Shown here piece by piece: positions 36,037 through 44,985 of a stretch of 64,000 nucleotides of DNA. The notes under the pieces are model-generated. The model was not told where the DNA came from, did not search any database, and worked only from the letters and a program-made list of their open reading frames with translations. Numbering within the stretch: the first letter of the stretch is position 1; the number at the start of each line of letters is the position of its first letter. The stretch comes from Lutibacter sp. (GTDB lineage: Bacteria; Bacteroidota; Bacteroidia; Flavobacteriales; Flavobacteriaceae): contig NZ_JAEINV010000001.1 of NCBI RefSeq assembly GCF_016342705.1, positions 1 to 64,000 of the forward strand, in the 5' to 3' direction. Position numbers and translations under genes: made by a program.

Positions 36037-36508
36037 TTTTATGCTTCTTTATTGAATTTTAAAAGTTGCTAAGGAAATAAAGCGATTTAATAAGTGAATT
36101 AAAAAATTGCTAGGATAGTTGATATTAGTATAAAAATTGTAACAAAAGAGATCTAAAATACATTATAAAGCCAATAAAAAATGGCTGAACAAAATTTAGT
36201 AACAATAGGAGATTGTTATTCGGAAATTTGTGAGCTTGAAAAAAGCTGAAACATAGGTTAATACTAGAAAATAAATCACTTTTAGAGGATTGAAAATATA
36301 TTATTTAGTATGTTTAGGTTTTTAGAAAAGTGAAGCAATACTGGTAGTTAATAGCAAATGGAATATGATTTAGAAAAAATATGTAATTGAAATTATTTTT
36401 TTGATATAAACAGTTAAATATGGTGTTAAATTAAGCTTCAACAAGAAGATTGTAACCAAAATAGACGACTACTTACTGAGGGTTTTATAAGCTAAAGGTT
36501 ATAGATAA
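36037..36508. other. Gene-free gap of about 470 bases
   Basis: No open frame of convincing size lies here. Short frames such as the 22-codon one at 36181 and stop-interrupted stretches near 36415-36495 (for example VKLSFNKKIVTKIDDY before a stop) hint at a decayed gene, but I cannot assign a family. Base composition is like the surroundings. Confidence 0.5.
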
Positions 36509-36546
36509 AAAAATCTCCAAAAGCTTTTGAACTCTTGGAGATTTTT
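36509..36546 (-). terminator. Terminator of the TonB-receptor/lipoprotein operon
   Basis: AAAAATCTCCAA pairs with TTGGAGATTTTT around a 14-base loop; on the minus strand the stem ends in a T run. It lies 45 bases after the stop of the lipoprotein gene. Confidence 0.85.
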
Positions 36547-36590
36547 AAAATATTTTTAATGAAACCTAAAGTTAGGCACTTAAAATGTTA

Positions 36591-38408
36591 TTAACTTCTA
36601 ACATAAGTTCCTCCTTGAAGGATATAGTTAATTGTTGTGTTATGAGATGTTCCATCATAAACATAAATTGTAACACCAAATTTTTGACCTTCTTCCATTC
36701 CTGGGTATCTGTTCATTAAAACTGCATTTATAGCAGCATCAATTTGAGGCACAGTCCAGTTAAATGTACTTATGTTTCCGTAATTTTTTAGATTGCCAAC
36801 TGCGGTTGCATAACCATCAGTATTTTCAAATGTGGCTACTATATAATCGTAGTCAGCTTTTAAGAACTCATATTTAATAGTATTATCAGGAACCCAAGTT
36901 ACACCATCGTTTGCAAATTGTAAAGAGGTTTCTTGAGTAGATTGGTAAGCCGTCCACTTACCATCTACTACTGTATATAAATTCCCTCTAGTTTGTGCAC
37001 CACCAGAATAATATTTATAAATAACTTTTAATTCATCTCCATCTTTAGCATAAGGATATTTTATACTTAAAAATTTAGTGATATAAGTATCTGTACCCAT
37101 TGAGCTGTCAAAGTTATCATATCTACCAGGTTGACCAGATGCTGTACCCATAGAGTTATAGTCATCAGTTGTTAAAACGTACACCTTTGATGGTAAAGAC
37201 CAAACTCCACTTGCATATGTATATACAGATTCCTTAGCTTCTTTATCTCCAATTATTACATCTGATAATACAGCATTACTCATAATAGCAGACCAAGTAT
37301 TTGCTACACGTATTCCATCAATAGTTGCAGAAGGACCACCTCCACCTTGTCTAACAGCAATTTTTTGAACTGTTAATCCAGGATTTCCAACATTGCTTAC
37401 CACAGGCGATGCAGGCTCTGAAGTTGCAGCAGCATCTAAAACATATAAATTAGCTGTTCCATTAGCAGTATTATAAGAAGCAACAATTAAATAGGTTGTA
37501 TTTAATTCATATGAAGTAGTGCTATAATCTGAAGGTGTTGAACTTGCTCCAATTCCAAATGAAATTTTACCAGAGCCATCATCTTTAGCTCCCAATCTAG
37601 CAGCATATCCAAATGTATCATCCATAAAATGCATAAAATAAGTTCCTGACCCTACGGAGCTTAAATTTACTAATGCACTATAATATACAGTACCTGAACT
37701 TAGTGTTGCAGGTAATGCACTGTTTACATCTTCTGAACCAGCACTTGAAATTTGAATTGAGCCACCAACATTTGATGATGGGTAATTTGCCATAGATAAA
37801 TTTGAAGTAGTATACTGTAATTGATTTGCAGTACCTGAATGACTTGCCCAAGCACCTGCACCTATAGTTAATAAATCACCAGCAGTAGCGCCATAATCAA
37901 AATTTTCTTCTAAAGAAACAGTTGGAGTTATTGAATAAGCATCACCTGTAAATTGGTAATATTGAGCAACAGCTATATCACCTTCTTTAGGGCTACTAAT
38001 ATTTGAATTTATAATTCCTCCAAGGTAATTTGCAGGATTAGCATCAAATTTAAAGCCTAATAAATTACTTCCACTTAAAGTATAATCAGCTTGTTTTAAG
38101 CTGTAGCTACTTACTTTAAAAGCGCTACCTAAGTATAATTTATAATTTACTAAAACTGAAGATCCTTTTCCCCAAACTGGGTATAAACTTGATAAATAAT
38201 CTGGAAGCATATTTTTAGCGTCGTCTAATGTGCTAAAACTTCCATAAGATAAATCTAAAGCATCATAATCTTCATCACTCAATGTAATTACTGCATCACC
38301 TACAATAGGATTATCTTGGGCATCAATATCAGCATGGATATCATCCATCGGGTTACAACTTGTAATTAGCAAGCTTAATCCCATTATTAAATAAATAAAT
38401 TTTTTCAT
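36591..38408 (-). CDS. Surface lipoprotein partner of a TonB-dependent receptor
   Basis: A lipobox (LLITSC, C18) marks a lipoprotein. The 605-residue chain has an N-terminal region with YPVWGKGSSVLVNYKLYLGS, a middle jelly-roll/LamG-like domain (about 165-370), and a C-terminal part with two related blocks (IKYPYAKDGDELKVIYKYYSGG and RYPGMEEGQKFGVTIYVYDG) that also recall the first. I know no exact function. It follows the receptor gene by 19 bases, so it probably captures the receptor's substrate at the outer surface; it is not a SusD homologue by length or motif. Confidence 0.75.
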   Translation of the reverse strand: MKKFIYLIMGLSLLITSCNPMDDIHADIDAQDNPIVGDAVITLSDEDYDALDLSYGSFSTLDDAKNMLPDYLSSLYPVWGKGSSVLVNYKLYLGSAFKVSSYSLKQADYTLSGSNLLGFKFDANPANYLGGIINSNISSPKEGDIAVAQYYQFTGDAYSITPTVSLEENFDYGATAGDLLTIGAGAWASHSGTANQLQYTTSNLSMANYPSSNVGGSIQISSAGSEDVNSALPATLSSGTVYYSALVNLSSVGSGTYFMHFMDDTFGYAARLGAKDDGSGKISFGIGASSTPSDYSTTSYELNTTYLIVASYNTANGTANLYVLDAAATSEPASPVVSNVGNPGLTVQKIAVRQGGGGPSATIDGIRVANTWSAIMSNAVLSDVIIGDKEAKESVYTYASGVWSLPSKVYVLTTDDYNSMGTASGQPGRYDNFDSSMGTDTYITKFLSIKYPYAKDGDELKVIYKYYSGGAQTRGNLYTVVDGKWTAYQSTQETSLQFANDGVTWVPDNTIKYEFLKADYDYIVATFENTDGYATAVGNLKNYGNISTFNWTVPQIDAAINAVLMNRYPGMEEGQKFGVTIYVYDGTSHNTTINYILQGGTYVRS

Positions 38409-38427
38409 TGTCTAAATTATTTTTTAA

Positions 38428-40956
38428 TTAAAATTTAATTTTTGCACTGATGTTGAATGTTCTTCCAAATCCGTACCATACCAATGCGGTTTGAGCATTG
38501 TTATTTATACCATCTAATGCATCAGCAACATATTCAGTATCAAAAACGTTGTTCATTCTTCCTGTAAGTGTTGTGTCTAAATCTCCAATTTTAAACCCAT
38601 ATCTAACACTTGCATCAAAAGTACCATAAGCAGGTACTTTCCAAGGTTGTGGTGTTCCAGGAGTTGTTCTACTGTCAGGATTATAGTCAGCATATAAATC
38701 AGCAAAATAGTTATAATCAACAGTAAAGTGAGTTTTTGGCATTAATTCATAATCTAAACCTAAAGCCGCAGTTGTTTGAGCAGCATCAGAAACTTTTAAA
38801 CCTTCAATGTATAGGTTATATGGATTTCCAATTGGGTTTTGATCTTCATCATATACTTGAACATTTTCTACATTATTATCCCATTCCCAATTTCCTAATG
38901 ATAACATACCTGTTACTGTTAATTTGTCAGAAGGTCTATAATTAAAATCTAATTCAACACCTTGATGTAATGCATTTACACCTAATAAGTTTGCGAAATA
39001 AGTGACTCCACTATTATACAGTGTTCGTGTAAAAGTTCTGTCATTCCATTGTGTTCTGTATATGTTTACATTGGCAGCAAATTTTTCACCTCTAAATCCG
39101 TAACCTAATTCAGCACTAAATATTTTTTGATTTTCAGCTTTATCATTAATACGAACGTTATCATTGTTAGGGAAAACCGCACTAAATCCAGGAGCTTTTT
39201 CAAAGTATCCAATATTTGCAAATACGTTATGTTGTTCATTTAGATTATAGTTAGCACCACCTTTCACACTGTATCCTGCAAAATTATAAGTATCAGTTTC
39301 TTTTAACGGATCACTATCTAAATATAAAAAGTAATCTACTCTTTGGTAAGATGTGTTTGAAGCAGCAACTGAGATAAATGCTGATAAATCGTCTTTAGAG
39401 TACTCTAATTGAGTAAATAACCCTTGCCATCCAACATTACCATCATTGTTGTAACTGTATTTATCACCTACTTTAAGTGTTCTGTTTGGGTTATTAATAT
39501 CACTGTTGTCGGCCACATAAGCACCACCTAATAAGTCAGTTACCTCTGTAAAGTGACTTCCAGTATAAGTCCTTAAATCAACTCCAGCAATAAAGTCTAA
39601 ATTTTCATTTAATTCTGTTTTAAAAGTTGATAACATTCCAAACCAAGTATGGTCATTTCTAGAAGCTCTTAACCAAGAAACTGATCCTAATGCACCGTTT
39701 GCTCTGTTAATATCAACAATATTATCTAAATCTATTGGTTGGTCGTCACCACCTAATCTTACATTAAATAAGCCATAGTCACCAGCAATTCCACCTCCAC
39801 CTCCTGTACCCCAAGAAGCATATAGTGATGTTGATATATCAGATTTGTCACTGATTGTCCAATAATGGTTTAAAGAAGATTGTGATTTGTGGTAGAAGTT
39901 ATCTTCAGTACTCACAATTTGTCCATTTTTAATACCCCAGTCTGGGCTAAATTTATTTCCACTTTCAGCATTTCTGTAAGTTTCAATAGTACTTCTATTT
40001 TGTCTTTGCCCATGTGTTTGAGGAGCGCCAAAAGAAGTGAATGATAATTTATGGTTATCGTTTAATTGTTTAGAAACGTTTACAAAATAGTTGTAACCTT
40101 CAAATTGAGTTCCGTCAACATAACCATCACCTTTTGTTTTAGATGCAGAAACTGTAACTGCTAATCCATTATCAAGTAATCCAGTTGATACAGTAGCTCC
40201 GTATTTTTGATAGCCATCACTTCCTACTCCTGAAATAATATTTCCACCTTTTTCAGCATCCGTAGTTTTAGATAAAATGTTTATAGTACCACCAATTGAA
40301 GGTACAGCAACTTTAGAAGCACCTAAACCTCTTTGTACCTGCATTGCACTAGTAACATCTGCTAAACCAGCCCAGTTACTCCAGTATACTCTACCGTTTT
40401 CCATGTCATTAACAGGGACACCGTTAATCATAACCGCAACGTTTTCCGAGTTAAAACCTCTTAAATTTAATCTACCATCACCAAATCCACCACCTGATTT
40501 AGTAGCATAAACACCTGGTGTTGATTTTAAAATTTCAGGAAATTCTTGAGAACCTAATTTGTTTTCAATAACATCTGCTTTAATAGTTGATACGGCAACT
40601 GGTGTTTTTCTTTCAATTGCAAAAGAAGTGGCAGTAATTACAATTTCTTCTAATGATTCAGCAGAAGGCTTTAGTCCAATTGTTCCAAAGTTTGTGCTTT
40701 TAGTAAAAGTAAATGATTTAGTTTCATATCCAACGAATGAAACTAGAATGGTTCCGTTTGAAACGCTTGTTTCAAATGTAAAATTTCCATCAAAATCTGT
40801 TGAAGCTCCAGAAGTAGCCCCTTTTAGGATTACTGAAGCACCTGGCAATGGTTGATTTGTTTCATCAACTACTTTACCTGTAAGTTTGGTTTGTGCAAAA
40901 ATGACAGCTGTTGAAAACAACATAACCATCACAAGCCAATTTTTAAAATTTCTCAT
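38428..40956 (-). CDS. TonB-dependent receptor with carboxypeptidase-like N-terminal domain
   Basis: The 842-residue protein has a signal peptide, a CarboxypepD_reg-like domain (about 22-105: KLTGKVVDETNQPLPGASV), a plug domain (about 115-235, with VAVMINGVPVNDMENGRVYW) and a long outer-membrane barrel ending in NISAKIKF. It imports a bulky substrate across the outer membrane using TonB energy. There is no SusD gene, and the partner is an unusual lipoprotein. Substrate is unknown. Possible siderophore, peptide, nucleic-acid or sugar specificity cannot be chosen. A large AT palindrome lies upstream. Confidence 0.9.
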   Translation of the reverse strand: MRNFKNWLVMVMLFSTAVIFAQTKLTGKVVDETNQPLPGASVILKGATSGASTDFDGNFTFETSVSNGTILVSFVGYETKSFTFTKSTNFGTIGLKPSAESLEEIVITATSFAIERKTPVAVSTIKADVIENKLGSQEFPEILKSTPGVYATKSGGGFGDGRLNLRGFNSENVAVMINGVPVNDMENGRVYWSNWAGLADVTSAMQVQRGLGASKVAVPSIGGTINILSKTTDAEKGGNIISGVGSDGYQKYGATVSTGLLDNGLAVTVSASKTKGDGYVDGTQFEGYNYFVNVSKQLNDNHKLSFTSFGAPQTHGQRQNRSTIETYRNAESGNKFSPDWGIKNGQIVSTEDNFYHKSQSSLNHYWTISDKSDISTSLYASWGTGGGGGIAGDYGLFNVRLGGDDQPIDLDNIVDINRANGALGSVSWLRASRNDHTWFGMLSTFKTELNENLDFIAGVDLRTYTGSHFTEVTDLLGGAYVADNSDINNPNRTLKVGDKYSYNNDGNVGWQGLFTQLEYSKDDLSAFISVAASNTSYQRVDYFLYLDSDPLKETDTYNFAGYSVKGGANYNLNEQHNVFANIGYFEKAPGFSAVFPNNDNVRINDKAENQKIFSAELGYGFRGEKFAANVNIYRTQWNDRTFTRTLYNSGVTYFANLLGVNALHQGVELDFNYRPSDKLTVTGMLSLGNWEWDNNVENVQVYDEDQNPIGNPYNLYIEGLKVSDAAQTTAALGLDYELMPKTHFTVDYNYFADLYADYNPDSRTTPGTPQPWKVPAYGTFDASVRYGFKIGDLDTTLTGRMNNVFDTEYVADALDGINNNAQTALVWYGFGRTFNISAKIKF

Positions 40957-41015
40957 TGTGTAATTTGATTTGAATTAATGTGTTGCAAAAGTGCAAAAAA
41001 TTGTTGATTCAGTTT

Positions 41016-41048
41016 TTAATTAATTGTTAAATTTTAACAATTAATTAA
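41016..41048. promoter_or_regulatory. 33-bp AT-only near-perfect palindrome upstream of the TonB receptor
   Basis: TTAATTAATTGTTAAA, one central T, and TTTAACAATTAATTAA give 16-bp perfect arms. It is about 60 bases before the receptor ATG and about 120 bases past the pgi stop. Further TTGTTAA-like copies occur at about 41105, 41133 and 41163. An operator is more likely than a terminator because there is no GC pairing or U tract. Confidence 0.45.
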
Positions 41049-41167
41049 GAAGTTCTAAATATACAAAAATCACTAATTGCAATTGAAAATCAGTCAAATA
41101 AATATTAACAAATCTTAATGAAATGGTAAGAAATTGTTAAAAACTCAATGAGAAATTTTATGAATTG

Positions 41168-42745
41168 TTATAAGTTGCTTGTTTTTAGGTATTTATTTGC
41201 TAATTCTTTTCCAAGTTCTACACCAAACTGATCGTAACTATATATATTCCAGATGATTCCTTGTACAAAAATTTTGTGTTCATAGAAAGAAATTAAACCT
41301 CCTAGAGTTTTTGGTGTTAATTTATCAATAAGAATTGAAGTGCTCGGTTTGTTTCCTTCAAACACTTTATAAGGTAATAAAGTTGCAATTTCATCCATTT
41401 TACCGGCAGTTTTTAAATCTAAATGTGCTTCTTCTTTGGTTTTACCTTCTGCTAAAGCTTGGGTTTGCGCATAAAAATTAGCCATTAATTTGTTGTGATG
41501 GTCTTTATTTCCATATAACGATTCTTTAAAACCAATAAAATCTGCAGGAATTAATTTTGTTCCTTGATGTAATAATTGCATAAATGCATGTTGAGAGTTT
41601 GAACCTGGAGCTCCCCAAATAATATTTCCTGTTTGGTAGTTTACCCTGTTTCCATTTCTATCCACACTTTTACCATTGCTTTCCATAATTGCTTGTTGTA
41701 AGTATGGTGCTAGTTTACTTAAATATTGTGAATATGGTAAAATAACTTCAGATTCTGAATGAAAGAAATTTGTATACCAAATTCCGATAAGGCTTAAAAT
41801 TATTGGAGCGTTTTTTTCAAAAGGTGTGTTTTTAAAATGTTCATCCATTTCAAAAGCACCAATTAATAAGTTGTGGAAGTTTTCAAACCCTACAGCTAAA
41901 CTGATAGATAATCCTACGGTACTCCATAAAGAAAAACGACCTCCAACCCAATCCCACATTGGAAATATGTTGTCAGTTGCAATTCCAAATTCACTTACAT
42001 TTTTTAAATTGGTTGAAACCGCCACAAAGTGTTTAGGCACATCGTTTGTTGAAGCCGATTTTAAAAACCAGTTTTTTATAGTAGTGGCATTTGTAAGTGT
42101 TTCTTGTGTTGTAAATGTTTTTGAAACAATGACAAATAAGGTAGTTTCTGGATTTAAGTTTTTTATAACTTCTTGCACATGGTCTCCATCAATATTAGAA
42201 ACAAAATGTACATTTAAATGGTTTTTGTAATATTTTAACGATTCAACAACCATGTCTGGTCCTAAATCTGAACCTCCAATTCCAATGTTCACAACATCGG
42301 TTATAGATTTGTTGGTATACCCTTTCCATTCACCTGAAACCACTTTATTAGTAAATGCTTCCATTTTACTTAAAGCAGCTTTTACATCAGGCATAATATT
42401 AACGCCATCGGTAAAAATTTCATTGTTTAACTGATTTCTTAATGCTGTATGCAATACGGCTCTTCCTTCAGTTTTATTAATTTTTTCACCAGAAAAATAG
42501 GCATCCATGGCACCTTTTAAATCTACTTCGTTCGCTAATTCTAGTAAATAACCTAAAGTTTCTTCTGTAATTCTATTTTTAGAATAGTCAAATTCAAATT
42601 CATTAAAATTAATGGTGAACTTGTTTTTTCTATCGCTATCATTATTAAATAACGATTTTAATTGTGTACTATGAGTTGCATTATAATGCGCTGTCAACTT
42701 TTTCCAAGCTTGTGTTTCTGTTGGATTTACGTTCTTCATGGTCAT
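41168..42745 (-). CDS. pgi: Glucose-6-phosphate isomerase
   Basis: Pgi interconverts glucose-6-phosphate and fructose-6-phosphate. The 525-residue protein has [13 protein letters not shown] (phosphate binding), [12 protein letters not shown] (family signature), the catalytic region around [15 protein letters not shown] and [21 protein letters not shown] with the conserved histidine. The reading frame allows ATG at 42745 or, two codons later, 42739; both give a normal protein. The gene is last of the DUF3108 - M23 - pgi run, three bases after the M23 gene, an unusual but stable-looking pairing. Confidence 0.96.
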   Translation of the reverse strand: MTMKNVNPTETQAWKKLTAHYNATHSTQLKSLFNNDSDRKNKFTINFNEFEFDYSKNRITEETLGYLLELANEVDLKGAMDAYFSGEKINKTEGRAVLHTALRNQLNNEIFTDGVNIMPDVKAALSKMEAFTNKVVSGEWKGYTNKSITDVVNIGIGGSDLGPDMVVESLKYYKNHLNVHFVSNIDGDHVQEVIKNLNPETTLFVIVSKTFTTQETLTNATTIKNWFLKSASTNDVPKHFVAVSTNLKNVSEFGIATDNIFPMWDWVGGRFSLWSTVGLSISLAVGFENFHNLLIGAFEMDEHFKNTPFEKNAPIILSLIGIWYTNFFHSESEVILPYSQYLSKLAPYLQQAIMESNGKSVDRNGNRVNYQTGNIIWGAPGSNSQHAFMQLLHQGTKLIPADFIGFKESLYGNKDHHNKLMANFYAQTQALAEGKTKEEAHLDLKTAGKMDEIATLLPYKVFEGNKPSTSILIDKLTPKTLGGLISFYEHKIFVQGIIWNIYSYDQFGVELGKELANKYLKTSNL

Positions 42746-42748
42746 AAT

Positions 42749-44011
42749 CTATGTATTTAAATCTTCTTCTTTTGTTGAAGTTGTTTTTGTTGTTTTCGGA
42801 TAATTTATTGAATCTAACTTATTTTTTAAAGGGTCAATATGTTTAAAGTATGATGGTTTTAATTCTTTTTTAAGTGGTTCTGAAGTTGGTAATTTTTCTC
42901 TTAAAGGATCTACTTGAACTCCATTTTTCCAAAAACGATAACAAACGTGAGGTCCCGAAGTATTCCCCGTCATACCAACATAACCAATAACATCTCCTTG
43001 TCTTACATGCTGACCAACTTTTACAGCTCTTTTACTCATATGTAAATACTGAGTTGTATAGGTGCCATTATGCTTCACTTTTACATAATTTCCATTACCA
43101 CCTTTGTATTGGGATTCTATAACAGTTCCGTTTGCAGTGCTCATAATTGGAGTGCCAACTGGTCCTGCAAAATCAGTTCCTTTATGTGGTCTTACTTTAT
43201 TTCCATAAAAAGCAATTCTTCTGTTTAAATTAAAACGAGAGGTAATTCGCTTAAATTCTAAAGGCGCTTTTAAAAATTGTCTTCTTAAATTATTAGCTTC
43301 ATAATCGTAATAGTCAGAAATATTTTTTATAGAATCTGTGGTAAATTTAAAGGCGTAAAAGGGTTTTCCAACATGTTCAAAATAGGCGCCTTTTATTTTT
43401 CCAATACCAACAGGAATAGTATCGTTAATATAATGTTGTTCGTAAATTATTTTGAATTTATCATTCTTTTGAAGTCTAAAAAAGTCAATAGTCCAAGCGT
43501 AAATATCCGATAAATCATAGGCTAAGTATAAGTTTAAGCCTTGTTCATCCATAGCGTTTGATAAATTACTTGTAATAATACCCGAAGCTGTTTTAATTTC
43601 AGTTCTAATGGGTTTAGATTTATTATGAGCCACCGGAATAGAGTCTCTAAAATCTATAACGGTATAATTCACTTTTGAATCTTGGTAAATAAAAACCTGA
43701 GCTTGTTCTGTAGAATCTTTTTTTGCTAAAATTGTGTAAGGCTTTCCGGCTTTCATACCACGCACATTAAATGTGTCGCGCACTTTGTTTACAATCTCTA
43801 AAATTCGAGCGTATTCAACATGATTTTTTAATAAAATATCACTAAAAATTTCTCCAGATTTTATGGTGTCATTAATTACTTTAAAATTATTTAACGTAAA
43901 ACCAAATTCGTGAATGATTTTTGGTTCAGGAGTAATAATGCTAGCCTGTTGATTGTCATTTTTACAAGCAATGATAAGTACGAGGGAAATTAGGGTAATA
44001 AATTTTTTCAA
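42749..44011 (-). CDS. M23-family peptidase, lipoprotein, with a cysteine in the zinc motif
   Basis: A lipobox (LIIACK, C16) predicts membrane attachment in the periplasm or outer membrane. The 420-residue protein has a long N-terminal beta-rich region with LysM-like or OapA-like features (SGEIFSDILLKNHVEYARI), then a LytM domain (about 275-385) with RPHKGTDFAG (H and D ligands), a TQYLHM motif and SGPHVCYRFW. In canonical LytM the last motif is H-x-H, giving a zinc-binding second histidine; here it is H-V-C, so a cysteine may be the ligand. It should cleave or modify peptidoglycan cross-links. It lies between DUF3108 and pgi. Confidence 0.87.
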   Translation of the reverse strand: MKKFITLISLVLIIACKNDNQQASIITPEPKIIHEFGFTLNNFKVINDTIKSGEIFSDILLKNHVEYARILEIVNKVRDTFNVRGMKAGKPYTILAKKDSTEQAQVFIYQDSKVNYTVIDFRDSIPVAHNKSKPIRTEIKTASGIITSNLSNAMDEQGLNLYLAYDLSDIYAWTIDFFRLQKNDKFKIIYEQHYINDTIPVGIGKIKGAYFEHVGKPFYAFKFTTDSIKNISDYYDYEANNLRRQFLKAPLEFKRITSRFNLNRRIAFYGNKVRPHKGTDFAGPVGTPIMSTANGTVIESQYKGGNGNYVKVKHNGTYTTQYLHMSKRAVKVGQHVRQGDVIGYVGMTGNTSGPHVCYRFWKNGVQVDPLREKLPTSEPLKKELKPSYFKHIDPLKNKLDSINYPKTTKTTSTKEEDLNT

Positions 44012-44070
44012 TTGACTGGTTTTAAAATTTTATAATAGGATAAAAAATAAAACGCGAAAATACAATTAAA

Positions 44071-44868
44071 TTATTTAAAAATAATGTTAAAAGGGTTGGC
44101 TAAACCTTTAAAAGCATCTAAATCGGCTCGTAAAGAACCTACCGCTAAATTGGCTTTTATTAGAAGTGGAACTTTATTAGCATCGTCACTTACCCATACT
44201 GTTACACTTTCCTGTTCCTTAAAAACGCGACCCGTTTGCACTAATGGTCTGAAAGCTATAGCTTTTACTTTTCCAAATTTTGTTTTAATAATCTCTTTTT
44301 CTAAAAATTGCAATTTAAAAACTGTTATTTCATCATCCATAAACATTTGTAGCTCTATATTGTCACCTTTTTTTAAATTTGAAATATCCTGATTTCTTAA
44401 AAAATATAAGGCTGACAACATGTCTTGAATGTCACTGCTTATTGGGTGCTTTTCAATTGTTTTATGTTTGTAGTTATTTACAGTTGCTAATTTTGTGTCG
44501 TGGTCAAAAAATATTTCTTGATCTTTGGTGTAACCTCCTTCATTTATTTTTCTAATAAATCGGTATGGTTTTAAAGATTCTTTATACATAAAAGTTTGAT
44601 AATCATCTTCTACTTTAAAAAACAAACTTACCAAACCGGTAGATTTTCCTTTTCCTAAAATGTGAAATGCTTCTTTTCCCTTATTGCTTGCTCCTCGTAC
44701 TTCAATAGTGGAATAGCCAGCATTTAAAAAATTACTGTAGCTCATTCTAAATTTTAACCATTCACCACTCTGAAAAGCACTTTTCTTTTCTGGAATTAAA
44801 TTTCTGACCGATTGCCCAAAGGAAATGGTTGTAATAAATAGTGTAATTAGTAGTATTAATTTTTTCAT
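44071..44868 (-). CDS. DUF3108-family exported protein
   Basis: A signal peptide (MKKLILLITLFITTISFGQ) precedes a beta-rich domain with GEWLKFRMSYSNFLNAGYS, an EKHPISSDIQDMLSALYFLRNQD helix and VWVSDDANKVPLLIKANLAVGSLRADL. These are the diagnostic blocks of DUF3108, a conserved envelope protein in Bacteroidota and Proteobacteria. The 265-residue length fits. It heads the operon with the M23 peptidase and pgi, suggesting a cell-envelope role. Function is not known. Confidence 0.85.
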   Translation of the reverse strand: MKKLILLITLFITTISFGQSVRNLIPEKKSAFQSGEWLKFRMSYSNFLNAGYSTIEVRGASNKGKEAFHILGKGKSTGLVSLFFKVEDDYQTFMYKESLKPYRFIRKINEGGYTKDQEIFFDHDTKLATVNNYKHKTIEKHPISSDIQDMLSALYFLRNQDISNLKKGDNIELQMFMDDEITVFKLQFLEKEIIKTKFGKVKAIAFRPLVQTGRVFKEQESVTVWVSDDANKVPLLIKANLAVGSLRADLDAFKGLANPFNIIFK

Positions 44869-44917
44869 TTAGTAGTTGAATAGTTCATAATTAATAGTAA
44901 AAATACAAGAACTGTTC

Positions 44918-44925
44918 CAAAAGTA
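44918..44925 (-). promoter_or_regulatory. Promoter -7 element of the DUF3108 - M23 - pgi operon
   Basis: The minus strand reads TACTTTTG, a TAnnTTTG match, 50 bases before the ATG at 44868. It lies just after the hppD terminator. Confidence 0.55.
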
Positions 44926-44927
44926 AC

Positions 44928-44958
44928 TAAAAGCTTAACAATTGTTGTTAAGCTTTTA
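44928..44958 (-). terminator. Terminator of the hmgA-hppD operon
   Basis: TAAAAGCTTAACAA pairs perfectly with TTGTTAAGCTTTTA around TTG, a 14-bp stem. It lies 28 bases after the hppD stop and is immediately followed by the DUF3108 promoter. Confidence 0.85.
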
Positions 44959-44985
44959 TTAATTAATGAGTTATTGTATTGTTTT

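Noticed and set aside
36181-36249. A 22-codon frame (MAEQNLVTIGDC...)
   Set aside because: Too short, no promoter or homologue recognised, and surrounded by stops.
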